Of a stretch of 64,000 bases of DNA, positions 33,571 to 44,638 are shown in pieces. The notes beneath the pieces were generated by a model that saw nothing but the letters and a program-made list of their open reading frames with translations, was not told the origin of the DNA and searched no databases. Position 1 is the first letter of the stretch, and each line of letters begins with the position of its first letter. A program made the position numbers and the translations under genes. Origin of the DNA: Ianthella basta (taxonomy: Eukaryota > Porifera > Demospongiae > Verongiida > Ianthellidae); contig OZ025868.1 in the NCBI GenBank assembly GCA_964019415.1, forward strand, positions 15,808,578-15,872,577. The letters are read 5' to 3'.

Positions 33571-36500
33571 GTGTGGTATCCGATTGACTTACAGTACTGC
33601 AGTGACAGTCTGTAGTGTTTAGGTGTTTACTGACTGTGTGTTCTATCTTTAGTACTATGTTACTGTACTTAGCATGGCTACCTATTATGGTTGGTGTAAT
33701 GTGTTAACTGTTACTATGTATGTGACTACACGTGCTTATTGTCCTATTGTTCTGTATGGTTGAGCTGCTGAATAATATTGTTGTTCACGAGTGTCCAGTC
33801 CATGATCGAACCATCCGTACACGAGCACTACATACAGTAGGTAAGATGAATGACAGTCACCACAACCACTTGGCAAACCTCTGTACGTAATTAGCAGGAG
33901 TGAGTCTGGGAGATACGCCAGCTGATGCTGATATTTCATCTCTCCCAAAAATGTTAACGACCCTTAGATGGAAATAGGTTAGAACAGTTTTGGCTTCGGA
34001 GGGTAACGTGGGTGAAATGATCAGCGAAGTTTATGCACTCATACAAACATACTCCTGACTTTTCCATCAGTCTTCAGTGAACCATAATTATGTAGCAGGA
34101 GTGTGTTAAACAAGAAAGAAAATGTTGAAATGGAAGGACTCTTTGGAGATCAGTGCAAGATGAAATCTGCTCCACCACTGACACCAAAAGGCATTATGTA
34201 TACAACAACTGAATAGCCCTCTGCCTAAGTTGATTGCACAACTGCACATACACTGCAGGTCACCTGATGTGCATGCGATAATCTAGCTGAGAGACATGGC
34301 TGAGAGGTTTGTCATGGTCAAGTCCTCACCCAGTAGGATATATCAACCAGTACCACAGATGGATTGTGGGCGCATTGTAGTTTAAGCATACTAGCTGAAT
34401 ACCCACCCTTCGTGTGGATTCCCATCCTATCAGTTGAAACTTGTGGGCGCATATACATACTAGCTCTTCCAATTTTGGTGAACTTGGTAGAAAATTGAAG
34501 GAGTTTGTGAACAACCAAACATGATCTTTCCCCTATTTCTTAGATATGGCGACGACCGTAAAACACAGAACAACTCAGATGGAACGGTTTTAACCCAAAT
34601 TCAGCTGAACTGTGTTACTCTTGCTACATTTCTCCACATTCCTACCATGTTTGGCGGCTATCATCAAAAATTGAAGGAGTAATTCCTGAACATAAAATGT
34701 GCCTTACAGATGGGATTTTCAAGTGCAGCTTCAAAAGTCACAGCCAAGGTGGTAGCTAGGTGTTGCTGACTGAGCTGAAAACACAAAAGTAAGTGCTCGG
34801 TATCATAAAATCAGTTTATCTTGCGTAGCCGGACCTCTCTACAAAAAACTGAATCTCAGCAAAATGGCAGACTGGTTATGTGGGACTAATTACCAGATGT
34901 GATTGGTCACATTCACATGCAACAACTGGAAATGAAGATTTAAAATCATCTCAACCAACAAACACGCGTATGTGAAATCTCCTCTAGCTGGGGTGCTGAG
35001 GATACATTCTGCGGGGCATCGATCCGTGAGTCAACGCCTCGAGGAGAAACCCAGGGGTAATCCCCACTGCGCATCCCCACTTTGTCTGATGTCATTCCCC
35101 CAATTATATTATATAGGAGACATGGTTTCTCACAGCTGCAAGAGGGACGAGCTCAGTGTACGAAACATCTACCAAACACACTAGTACTGCCCAATGAGTG
35201 TGCTGCCAAGATTCAAGCAAATCAATAGATGAATTTCATTATTTTTACAATGGGTACCTGAATCTATGAGGGGGTCCCCACATCTATCGTAGATATGGGT
35301 ACATGTCATAATGGGTGTCTCATTTCTACACGGAATCAAAGACAGGTCGCTCTCCACTTCTAGGTAGATTTGGGGACGGTTCATGGTACACAAATTTGGG
35401 GGTGCCCATCACAAACTCAAACATCCCTTCACAAACTATGTGAACTTGCAAAAGCAGAAGCCTAAAACAAAGTGTCCAGAGTGGGATGGTGTCTATGAGG
35501 AAGGACATGACAGTTCAGCATGAGCAGAGTACATTGGATGCAAGGAATAGCTTCACTGCATTGTACTAGCACCCCTCGAAGAGCATGGTCTCTACCTGCC
35601 ACTTCTGTGCTATTAGTAGTTTGTGTTGATACCAAGTGCATCTGTGGACATCTGTGGACACCGTAAATGCTGCATTTCGCTACTTTGCACAACTCTCCTA
35701 GCACTTTTCTACACTCGTCCAGAAACACCCTCCGTGAGAGTGCTGTGATTGGGTCAGAGTTTCTCTGTGCTAGTAGCAGCAAGAGCCTCATTAGGTTCGG
35801 TGTTGTGCACAGTAGTACCCTGTCTTCCTCCAAAGTAGGCTAGTAGCATGTCAAAGCCCTGTCTTCCCCCAAAGAGGACTCGCCTTGTCTTATGTGACCA
35901 GAAATACCCCACACTACTCTAATGACATAGTGTGACGTGTGAATTAGTCCTGAGTGGTACATATGATTATGACAAGGTATACATCACTATGTTGCACAAT
36001 GATGTTACACCATTTGCCTGAACATTTGAAATTGGACAAACATTCTGAAACCGACTGTAAGGCTTCCCCATAGCTAGCTACCTACCCATGAGATTCAGTA
36101 GACCATTTATGATTGAAATCAAACAGGTCACCTGTGACTCCACCAACACCACTGACACACTGTCATAATTCGCCACACCTATCACTTACCAATGATCCAC
36201 TGACGGAGATCACAAGCCGAGACTCCAAGACCGCGTGTTGTGATCAGATTCGACTGTCGCTCGTTCCACTTCCACCTCAAGAGAACGTAAGCCGACGTAG
36301 TTACAAGTAGCCCTGTCGTACTCACTCACGGACACCGACTAAGAATCAGCTCTCGGTCCTCGCCTAGCTCGTCCTATATATTTAACCCTCGAGAATAGAT
36401 TTGTTCTGCCTCGCTGCGGAGTAGAGTATACCCACATAGACTCGTTTGTCTGTGGTCCCCACCACGTGCCCCAGTTTGTCTGACGTCATGCAATCTCCAA

Positions 36501-36601
36501 ATTAGGAGACAGATTGGTAACACAATCCTTGTATCCCGAAATAGAACAATTACACTGTTAGTAGGAAATATGACGTCATTAACTAGGCGAATGCAAGCAT
36601 T
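33571..36601. other. Region without supported gene
   Basis: Short open frames only; the longest (35,833-35,462, minus, 123 codons) is unrecognised and has no splice or start context. A segment around 36,170-36,520 is related to 13,250-13,600. No RNA gene or clear repeat boundary was found. Confidence 0.4.
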
Positions 36602-36605
36602 GTGG

Positions 36606-37842
36606 GGCGAGCCTGAGCGAGCGTCACGTACTCTTGCAGTGATTGTGGCCTAGAGAGTGGGCGATGACAGGAATGGAGCACACATGCATGATGGGTGTAG
36701 GTGAATGAAACAGGTTATAGGAAATGTGGATAGGCCTATTGAGGACGGACACACCTCCATGCACATGAGTACCAAAGGGCCCCCCGCCGGAGGGCCGCAT
36801 TCCCCCTGCAGCTGATTAACCTTTATGCACCTCCCTCACCACATTATAATACCTATTTGTCCCATTGTACTTGTGTGAACTTCTATTATAACTCTTAATG
36901 CATGGACTTTTAGTTTATGTTGGGCAGTGCGCATGTGTGCCCTATGTATAATAGTAACTTGTTCTCACATGAGTACCAAATGCAGAGCATAAGACAGCAA
37001 GTTACTGCATTGATACCAGTTTATCTGTAGTATGTGAATGGGTACACCCTGGACAACTGGACTAATCTGTCATGTCACTGCGTTCTGATTGTGCGTTCTG
37101 ATTGCTGCACCATGATTGTGTTGAGTCACAATGGCATGTTCTTAATTGTATTGTGCATTATGTTTCACTTGTTTTCACATAATTATTTCGCATTATTAAC
37201 TTCAATGTAAAATGGTGGGCAAGATGGTGACTCTCTGACTGTCTTCCTCAGCATAATGTGCTAGACATGGTGGTATCATGGAGTGGGGCAGACGGACAAC
37301 TTATACCCATGCCCACAAATATACTGACAACGTCACTGCATCAGCATGTATGCACTAGATGAGCAGCCTGCTCGAAGGGAACTCGCTGCAGCCAACTTTG
37401 ATCGCTGAAGAGTCTGGTCCCTGGCTAGAACAGTGGCTGGAGCGCGCTGTCCTTCGAGTGAAACGTTGACTGTAGCCGCCTGAGCATGAAGTTCACGCAA
37501 AAGCCGTGCATCAAAAATCGGCATCCTAGCCGACGTGTGGACCCGCTGCTTTCCCATATAGCTACAACAACAAAGGTAGGGGAGAGCGTCCTTGACATAG
37601 CGTCGTGAGTGCGAGCGACGTTCCAACAGGGTGTGTGCAGTTGCCAAGGCATCCGCAGTCTGCACGGTTGGTAAGGCGTCTTTGTTTCGGAGTGTGCGCG
37701 GCTGGCGAGCGAACGGCATGCAGCCGTGTTCTTCTACACTGGCGAAGAGACTCGGCTTGGGGCATATATAGACGTCTTATGCTTGGGGCTATGACCTAGA
37801 CGAAATCGGCCCCGGGGGCCAAAACGGACGTACCATCTATAC

Positions 37843-37875
<33 letters not shown>

Positions 37876-37930
37876 CAGAGACTTCCGCCTACACTCCACG
37901 CCAGAGTGGGGCTCGCTCAGGCTCGCCCCA
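36606..37930. mobile_element. TIR element, GGGGCGAGCCTGAGCGAGC family
   Basis: Left GGGGCGAGCCTGAGCGAGCG and right GCTCGCTCAGGCTCGCCCC are complementary over at least 19 bp, 1.3 kb apart. The interior includes an (ATA)n tract and a 128-codon minus-strand open frame of no known family. No target duplication is obvious, so this may be a non-autonomous DNA transposon. Confidence 0.6.
37844..37874. repeat. (ATA)n microsatellite
   Basis: About ten trinucleotide units. Confidence 0.95.
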
Positions 37931-38087
37931 ATTAAATGTCATGTTGTCAAGTGCAATGCACAGCATATATACATCACACACACATTGAGGGGAGTTTGGG
38001 GTGGTTTGTAAAGTACAGAGGAGGTGGTGGTCACTGTAGTGGGGCTAGCTACACCACGGAGGGCTGCACTAGTTTGCTGGTGATTTC

Positions 38088-38311
38088 TCAAATGATGGTC
38101 TGGTAGACATCAACATCTCCCTGCGTGTGGAGTGGCTCCAGGTTAATGTGGCCGTTGGAAGTTTGACTGAGGACGATCTTGAGCACTGTGCTGTTGTACT
38201 GTACGAGGAACTCGCTTGGGGACACACGGTGGTGGGAGAGGCCAATGTTAGTCAGCACAGCATCCAGCTGGTTGCAAGCAGCTGACAGATACGCCTCAGT
38301 GGAGGGAGGGG
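38088..38311 (-). CDS. SIK-like gene last exon, unit D (best-preserved copy)
   Basis: Acceptor TCCTCCCCAG at 38,312-38,321, then an open 224-nt exon to a TGA at 38,088. It encodes APPSTEAYLSAACNQLDAVL, NIGLSHHRVSPSEFLVQYNS and (V)LKIVLSQTSNGHINLEPLHT, ending YQTII. Copies at 245-300, 15,465-15,535 and 55,775-55,912 are shorter or altered. Its position 3' of kinase- and UBA-type exons on the same strand makes it the probable C-terminus of the SIK-like protein. Whether the whole gene is intact is doubtful, because the 5' kinase lobe is absent from the window and an intervening duplicate is present. Confidence 0.5.
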
Positions 38312-38399
38312 CTGGGGAGGAGAGGGAGGAGGGATGAACAATCTACTTAAAGAGTATTAAGAGTCATTTTGGCAGATATGGGGCTACCACTCTAAGAAC

Positions 38400-38800
38400 A
38401 CTACGTAGTGCTGTCTACCTAGGCACACCTCCTGACACACCCACCTGGTGTCTCCATGTTGCTCTGACCATGCATAGGATACCCCCTCTTGTGCCCCTCG
38501 CAGCTGCACCCAAAATGGGCAGGTGGGCTCCTAAGTACTGGGTCATCATCGACTGTGGTGGCGGTGCAGGTGCACCAATCGAGGGCTTTTGAGAGCTGTT
38601 TCCTGATGATGTGGGTGACGCCCTTCCAGACATGTGGCCCTGAGTAGGGCTCCCTGGCGCTCCGGGCTAGTGTCTCCACCACTACGCTGGATGATGTTCA
38701 GCTGCTGCAGTTGGTGTTGGAGGTCAATAGGAGAGGCAGGAGGGCAATGCACTGCATAGCAGGACACATGACAAATGACGTGAACGTAATTCATCCTCTC
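38400..38800 (-). pseudogene. Chimeric Q/P-rich SIK exon remnant
   Basis: The block DLQHQLQQLNIIQRSGGDTS (about 38,670-38,730) matches the 324-nt exon. The rest up to the donor-like CACCAG|GTGGGTG (38,445) is unrelated sequence, so the exon is rearranged. Not expected to be functional. Confidence 0.45.
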
Positions 38801-39559
38801 CAACCTCATGTTGAAATTTTGTCACTACGACTAACTTGTTGAATGATGTATACAGCAATACATGAAACATGGAGTTTGGATATGTATTATGCAGTATTTA
38901 GCGATATACTTCAACTTGTGTAGTTTCATTAGGCGCTATGGCAACAAATCCATAGTTTAGTGAGCTACGTACAACTGGCTTGTAGTTTGAAACATTCTGA
39001 AGAATAGCCGTTTACTTCGGGGTTAAGGTTAGCCATTGAGCACGTCTGAGATATACGAGACATGCACAGGAACTCAGACATTTCCTGTTGTCAACAATAG
39101 AGCCTCTTGTTAGCCCCTTGTTAGTTGCTAACGTACCAACACAATGGGATATTGGCTGCTGTGCTATATACCTTCAATCTAGTGGTACGCACAAATCTTC
39201 CTAGTTTTACTAGCGTCTACCGTCAGAACTTGGGAAAGACATTCATTGTTGATTCACTTATAGTTCACTTTCAAAAAGGTAACAATCCAGTTATGTTGTG
39301 ACACTCACAGGTGCTAATCTACCTAAACACACTCAGGTTGCTTCACGCCCTCATCAGGAAATACATTACACTGTTGCCATTAAATGAATACAACTAACGC
39401 TAACACAACTCTTTTGTAGCATTCCACACAGTTTAATACTAGCTCCTGACATTCTGCTAATACTAGCAAACTGCTACTTTCAATGAACTCATTAAGTGAC
39501 ACCATCAGCAGTTCACACCCTACAAGCATCACACACCATTACCAGGAGAGCAGACACAC

Positions 39560-39690
39560 CTTCTGGGACTGTGCCACTTGTTCCTGCAGGGACATTGGGG
39601 TGGCGAGGTCAGAGAGGTGGCCACTGGCATGGGGGGCTCCCCCGTGAGCCCCTGAACCGCACCCACACCAGACATTAGACTGTAGATCCA
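39560..39690 (-). pseudogene. SIK-like exon fragment (SLMSGVG), unit D
   Basis: The minus strand reads SLMSGVGAVQGLTGEPPMPV then ATSLTSPPQCPCRNK, open from about 39,680 to 39,570. The paralog at 56,115-56,330 carries a longer upstream part of the same exon (KRQIKEDFHKLHVMQKQYGR). Confidence 0.45.
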
Positions 39691-39970
39691 CTCATCTGAC
39701 CGGAGCCATCGATCATGGCCAACTGGTTTGTGTTGGTGTGGCGCACTTGCATCATCTGCTGGTATTCATTCAGTTTCCAGGCACCATCAGAAACACGTGT
39801 GAGCGATACGGCTGTTGTGACCAACACTGCCACCCTGGGGAGTGGGGAGTCTCAATGCTGAGTAGATTGAATCTAAATTGGAAATGGAAGTAGACACAGC
39901 ATTACCCCTGACAGATGGCTACTGTTCAGTTTTCACTTGATTGTAAGTTGTGTGGTATTCAATTGGTGCA

Positions 39971-40143
39971 CAGTGGAACCTGTCTAAGGTGGTCACTGTA
40001 TAAGGCAGCCGCTTCACTAAACAGCCAGCCTCCCTGGCCCCAAATAGCACTAAAACATTGCAATCTACCTCTGTAGAGCAGCCATCTCTCTATAAAGACC
40101 ATTAGAGCTTGCCATAGGTGGCTGTCTTAGACAGGTTCCACTG
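39971..40143. mobile_element. Small MITE, CAGTGGAACCTGTCTAAG family
   Basis: Termini CAGTGGAACCTGTCTAAG and CTTAGACAGGTTCCACTG are exact complements, 173 bp overall; TA follows the right end. This is typical of Tc1/mariner-type MITEs. Confidence 0.8.
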
Positions 40144-40329
40144 TACAATGCAATACTTCAACATTATGCAATACTTGACCAAGTGTGCACGTTCACACTG
40201 GTATCTTACAGTGCAAGCACAAGACATGGTATCATTAAATGAAGTCACCTGATAGCCTTACACAGTTTGCATGTAATTGGATTAATACAGTTCAAACGCT
40301 AATGGAATGATTGTACTGATTACGAAGAT

Positions 40330-40720
40330 TCATTCACCAGTGGTGTGACCATCAAAAGAACCCTGAGCAAACATCTCCCCATATCTATGAGCACACATGC
40401 ACACCTTTGGTGGCCACAGAGATAGTAACATGATTATCAAATAAGAAGAATGCGCGTGCCATGTCTTCTCCGACTCACGAGGAGGGCGGTGGTGAAGTGG
40501 CTGAGGGTGCATTGGCTCATTTTGAACAATCACATTGGGTGTGGCCCCGAGTCTACTGGCCGACCCGTCCACTTCAGCGCCTCCCTCTGCCCACCCACTC
40601 CCTGCTGCATGCCCTGCTCTGCCAACTGGGTGAGATGCTGCAACTGATCGGGTGTGGGGGGAATCCCCACAATGGTTTGTTCGCAGCCAGCTAGGAAGTT
40701 GCCAGCACTTGGGTTGGGAC
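40330..40720 (-). pseudogene. SIK-like Q-rich exon, unit D
   Basis: Acceptor CATCTCCACAG (at 40,721), then in frame with the UBA exon: GPNPSAGNFLAGCEQTIVGI, PPTPDQLQHLTQLAEQGMQQ, then a stop near 40,530. Another frame stays open downstream (LGATPNVIVQNEPMHPQPLH), so either a donor lies between or the exon is shifted. Confidence 0.45.
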
Positions 40721-40735
40721 CTGTGGAGATGTACA

Positions 40736-40737
<2 letters not shown>

Positions 40738-40778
<41 letters not shown>
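40738..40778. repeat. (TG)n microsatellite
   Basis: About 20 TG units just upstream (minus sense) of the Q-rich exon acceptor. Confidence 0.95.
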
Positions 40779-40780
<2 letters not shown>

Positions 40781-41094
40781 ATGGGGAGGAGGTAGGGAAT
40801 GGCGGTGATAAAAGTAGCAGACACTGCTGGAGTGCTAGCATACAGAGCACTACAAACACCACACATTCACACATTGAAGACGTCACAAGCTATGTATGTA
40901 CTAAATACTGAAGTACAGGTCACAAATATCTGCCTCTACTGCAGTACCCGACACAAGAATAGACACTGAATGGACTCCAACTCTTTCTTCCCCTCCCTTC
41001 AATCCACCTCCCCTCCCCCTCCCCTCCCCTCGGATCCTCCCTCCCCCTCTTCCTTTTTTCTCCCGTACTCCCCTCCCCTCCATTCCTCCCTCAC

Positions 41095-41332
41095 CAGTAA
41101 TCTCTATAGGGCTTCTCCTCAACTCCTCCCCTGGACCCACTGCCCCTCCCTCCATCAATAGCGAGCCAACCATTGCGGTGGGGTGGGCAGTACTCGGGTC
41201 AATGACAATGCGGGGTGGCTGCAACATTGTCGGCAGGCTGGGTCGCCTAGCAACAAGCTTCCCCTTGGACCACTGCTCAAGTAGCATGTAGTAGATAGCA
41301 GCAAAGTCATTGTACATCTTATCCTCAACAGC
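41095..41332 (-). CDS. SIK: SIK-like UBA-region exon, unit D
   Basis: 238-nt exon between acceptor CACATAG and donor TTACTG|GTGAGG, fully open. It reads AVEDKMYNDFAAIYYMLLEQ then WSKGKLVARRPSLPTMLQPP. The string DFAAIYYMLLE matches the end of the UBA-like segment that follows the kinase domain in SIK-family kinases (typically HFAAIYYLLLE). It is phase-compatible with the 3' end of 42,635-42,880. The next acceptor is at 40,721. It is the only intact copy of this exon in the window; the one at 42,470 is broken by a 4-bp GTAC repeat and then a deletion. Confidence 0.7.
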
Positions 41333-41549
41333 CTATGTGAAGATCAAGAGGGAGAGAAAGTGAAGGGTAGCACAACGGACAAAAGCACACCCCTTCATAC
41401 CTCTTCCACTTCTCAAGCAATACAAGCATGTAGGGACAGTAAGAACTGTGAAATCAATATCAACTCGCACACTATTCCCAACTCTATCTTACCTCACTGC
41501 TCTCCTGACTCCACCTCATTCAGAGGTGGGCTAGGTGTTAGGATGGTAG

Positions 41550-41760
41550 GCACTGCCCTCATTAGAGAGGTGATCTGCAGGCAGTGCCCTCATTAGAGAG
41601 GTGATCTGCAGGCAGTGCCCTCATTAGAGCGGTAATCTGCAGTCAGTGCCCTCATTGGAGAGGTGATCTGCAGGCAGTGCCCTCATTGGAGAGATGATCT
41701 GCAGGCAGTGCCCTCATTGGAGAGGTGATCTGCAGGCAGTGCCCTCATTAGAGAGACCAT
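41550..41760. repeat. 31-bp minisatellite (about 7 units)
   Basis: Unit AGGCAGTGCCCTCATTAGAG plus AGGTGATCTGC; a shortened relative of the 54-bp unit at 21.5 and 43.4 kb. Confidence 0.92.
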
Positions 41761-41989
41761 ACTCTTCTGCATTGCATGAAGTTTACAGGAGTCTTTATTG
41801 ATCTGAAGCACGCTCCCACTGCAATGAGGAGAGAGGAGAAAGAGGCAGTGGGTAACCTGCTAAAGGAGTATTGTAGAGTCAAGACAGATGGGGCTATGAC
41901 TCTAACTAGATGACTGTCCAGTACTTAGGGTTAGGGACACACCCCAAAGATATCCTCACAACCCCTAGACACACCCCTGACACACCCAC

Positions 41990-42313
41990 CTGGTGCCTCC
42001 GTGTTGCTCTGACCATGCACTGGGTTCCCATTAGTCACTGCATTAGACACCACCACACTACATCTGTGGTGGAGCCGTGTTTGAAGGGGAGGGGCAACCG
42101 CTGCTGGGCTAGTGTCTCCACCACTACACTGGCTAATGTTGAGCTGCTGCAGTTGGTGTTGGAGGTCAAGACCCTGGAATGGCCTTAGCTGGGAGTGGAG
42201 GTCAGGGGCTGGACCAGCAGCATGGGGAGGGGACTGGGCATGGGAGGAATGGTATGGAGGTGGTGTGAGTACAAGGGAGTCAATGAAAGGGAACACACTG
42301 CTCCAGTACACCA
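41990..42313 (-). pseudogene. Q/P-rich SIK-like exon, unit D copy (324 nt)
   Basis: Open 324-nt copy with donor CACCAG|GTGGGTG. It lies between kinase exons and the UBA exon, out of the expected order, because the 41.9-44.0 kb segment is a second duplicate nearly identical to 20.4-22.3 kb. Confidence 0.5.
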
Positions 42314-42634
42314 CTGTCACACACCACACACACCTTCAGGGACCAAAGGGGAGGAGTCCAACATAGGGAATGGCAATTACAGGTGTGCCACTGGGGGCAG
42401 GTCCTGGATGAGGAGGAGGGACCTCCTCATCCACTGGGAGTCAATGAACATCAAAGTCATTGTACGTACATCTTATCCTCAACAGCCTATGTGAAGATCA
42501 AGAGGGAGAGAAAGTGAAGGGCAGCACAAAGGGCTATTATACAATATAGACAACAAACCCCCTACTACCATCATACACTCTCCCTCCAAACCCCTTCATT
42601 CACTTTACTACTCTCCCTTCACACTCCAGCTCAC

Positions 42635-42880
42635 CCTCTTGACTTCGTTCACATCTAGTCCCAACTGTTGAACAGCCACCAGCACAGGTTCACACCACTG
42701 CACCATACCGCTGTCCTCATACACCTGCATGCATTGCTCCATTTCTTTCCTTGGTTCTACCTCCCCTCCCACAGCCCCACCCTTTCTCTCAGCTGTCATC
42801 CACTTGTGTGTGAGCACCTTGCTGAGAGGCTGCCTCTTGGCTGGGTTAGTCACCAGCATGCGTCGGATAAGCTGCTCACA
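42635..42880 (-). pseudogene. SIK: SIK-like kinase subdomain XI exon
   Basis: The minus strand reads (C)EQLIRRMLVTNPAKRQPLSK then VLTHKWMTAERKGG: kinase subdomain XI plus the start of the UBA linker, as in SIK (RMLVLDPSKR....HKWM). It continues QWCEPVLVAVQQLGLDVNEV. The donor is AAGAGG|GTGAGC. The nearest acceptor, CATAG at 42,881, gives phase 2-like entry that does not match the phase-1 donor of the preceding kinase exon, so correct splicing is doubtful here. Confidence 0.65.
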
Positions 42881-43073
42881 CTATGGAAGGATAAGAGCCC
42901 TATGTACATGAGATAAGAGCCCAGATTGTAAAATAAGAGCCTGGTACCACTATAGTGAGATAGCAGCCAATAATTCTTGCAATAAGAGCCCAGGCTGTTA
43001 AAGAGGAAGGTCTAACAAGCAAAGAGCCCAACAGAGAGGGACCACAGATCTGTAAGAGACACAACATTGGCTA

Positions 43074-43262
<189 letters not shown>

Positions 43263-43411
43263 TCACACCTCTTCCACTTCTCATGCAATACAATAGAAAA
43301 GAACAATGAAGTGAATATCAACTCGCACACTATTCCCCATGCACTCCATCTTACCTCACTTCTCTCCTGACTCCACCCCCTTCAGTGGTGGGTTAGGTGT
43401 TACGTAGGACA

Positions 43412-43590
43412 GCAGGCAGTGCCCTCAATAGAGAGGTGATTTCTGAACAGTGGAACCTGTCTATTCCAGGCAGTGCCCTCAATAGAGAGATGATTTCTGA
43501 ACAGTGGAACCTGTATATTCCAGGCAGTGCCCTCATTAGAGAGGTGATTTCTGAACAGTGGAACCTGTCTATTCCAGGCAGTGCAAATTC
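43412..43590. repeat. 54-bp minisatellite (about 3.5 units)
   Basis: Same unit as 21,508-21,860 but fewer copies, so array length changed after duplication. Confidence 0.92.
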
Positions 43591-43955
43591 TATTCCAGAA
43601 AGAGGACTCTCTCTCATACGACTGTCAGCTGACACAGCGGGTAGTCAGCTGCCTCCTCTACTCCACTTAGTCATACAGTGGAGAAGAGAGGAGATCGTGA
43701 AGTGATATAACACACAGTACTGTCAGTGTGACATGGACACACAAATACACACACACCTTCAATCAGAGAACACATTGCAGGTCTCAACGAGTGGACGGAG
43801 GGAGAAGTCCACAGGTACAAACATGAGAAAATGCAGTCATGTGACTGTCACATGATGTGGAGTTGTAGCCATCTGACTCCACCACTCCACTTAGTCACCT
43901 ACGTAGGGTAGAGAGGAGAAGAGATATGCAGTGGTACACGACACTACTGTCAGTA

Positions 43956-43956
43956 G

Positions 43957-43989
<33 letters not shown>

Positions 43990-44013
43990 AACACACACAC
44001 ACACACACACACA
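43956..44013. repeat. (AC)n microsatellite
   Basis: AC tract with two interruptions, paralogous to 22,219-22,276. Confidence 0.95.
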
Positions 44014-44033
44014 CCACTCACATACATACGCTC

Positions 44034-44510
44034 AATAGAGGCCGGGGCTCGAATAGAAGCCGGTTTCAAACGGATGCTGGGTCAGTCTGGAATCCACACA
44101 CAGACACTCTTCAGCATCTGAGGTGCATGCTTTAGGTACAAATCAAACACAGTGCAACGCGTGGTGACTGATTGGACTCCCCTAAGCAGTAGTGTTGTCC
44201 AAGAGAAAGCACACCACATACTTCTTCCTGCATCTAAAGGTCTGAAGTGAGCGTAGAAGAGCCATGAAAGAAGCCGCTGTGAGGGAGGTGGGTGTCGCTA
44301 GATCAGACCAATTTGTGATGTTGTTGACTTCTGAGGACTCGTGCCTTCTAGAAAGAGCTCAACTCGTGCAGACATCGATGGTAGTCATTTTTATTTTTAT
44401 CTCAGATTTTATACAGTAAACATGGCTAGGAAATCATTTTATTTTGTACAGATTTTTAATAAAGGCTGGGACAAAACCTCTTAAAGGAAATAGATGCCCG
44501 GGCCTCTATT
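44034..44510. mobile_element. TIR element, AATAGAGGCCSGGGC family
   Basis: Left AATAGAGGCCGGGGCTCGAA and right complement AATAGAGGCCCGGGCATCTA. A short 477-bp element with no coding capacity; the unit B copy is left-truncated. Confidence 0.55.
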
Positions 44511-44638
44511 CAGACAAATAAGGTACATAGAAATAGGCATTGCTAGTGGTATAAAACAATAGTAGCATGGCACCATAGAAAGATGGCAGAATAGTGACAA
44601 TGACTGAAGCACTTGCTTGCTGGATTTAGGAAGCCATG

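Noticed and set aside
33583-33840. Possible solo terminal repeat beginning TGTGGTATCC
   Set aside because: No second copy in the window and no clear target duplication; left unannotated.
35462-35833. 123-codon minus-strand frame as a gene
   Set aside because: No recognised domain, no splice partners and no second copy; may be chance.
40330-40886. 178-codon minus frame containing a poly-TH stretch
   Set aside because: The N-terminal half is (AC)n translation; only the part after the CCACAG acceptor resembles a SIK-like exon.
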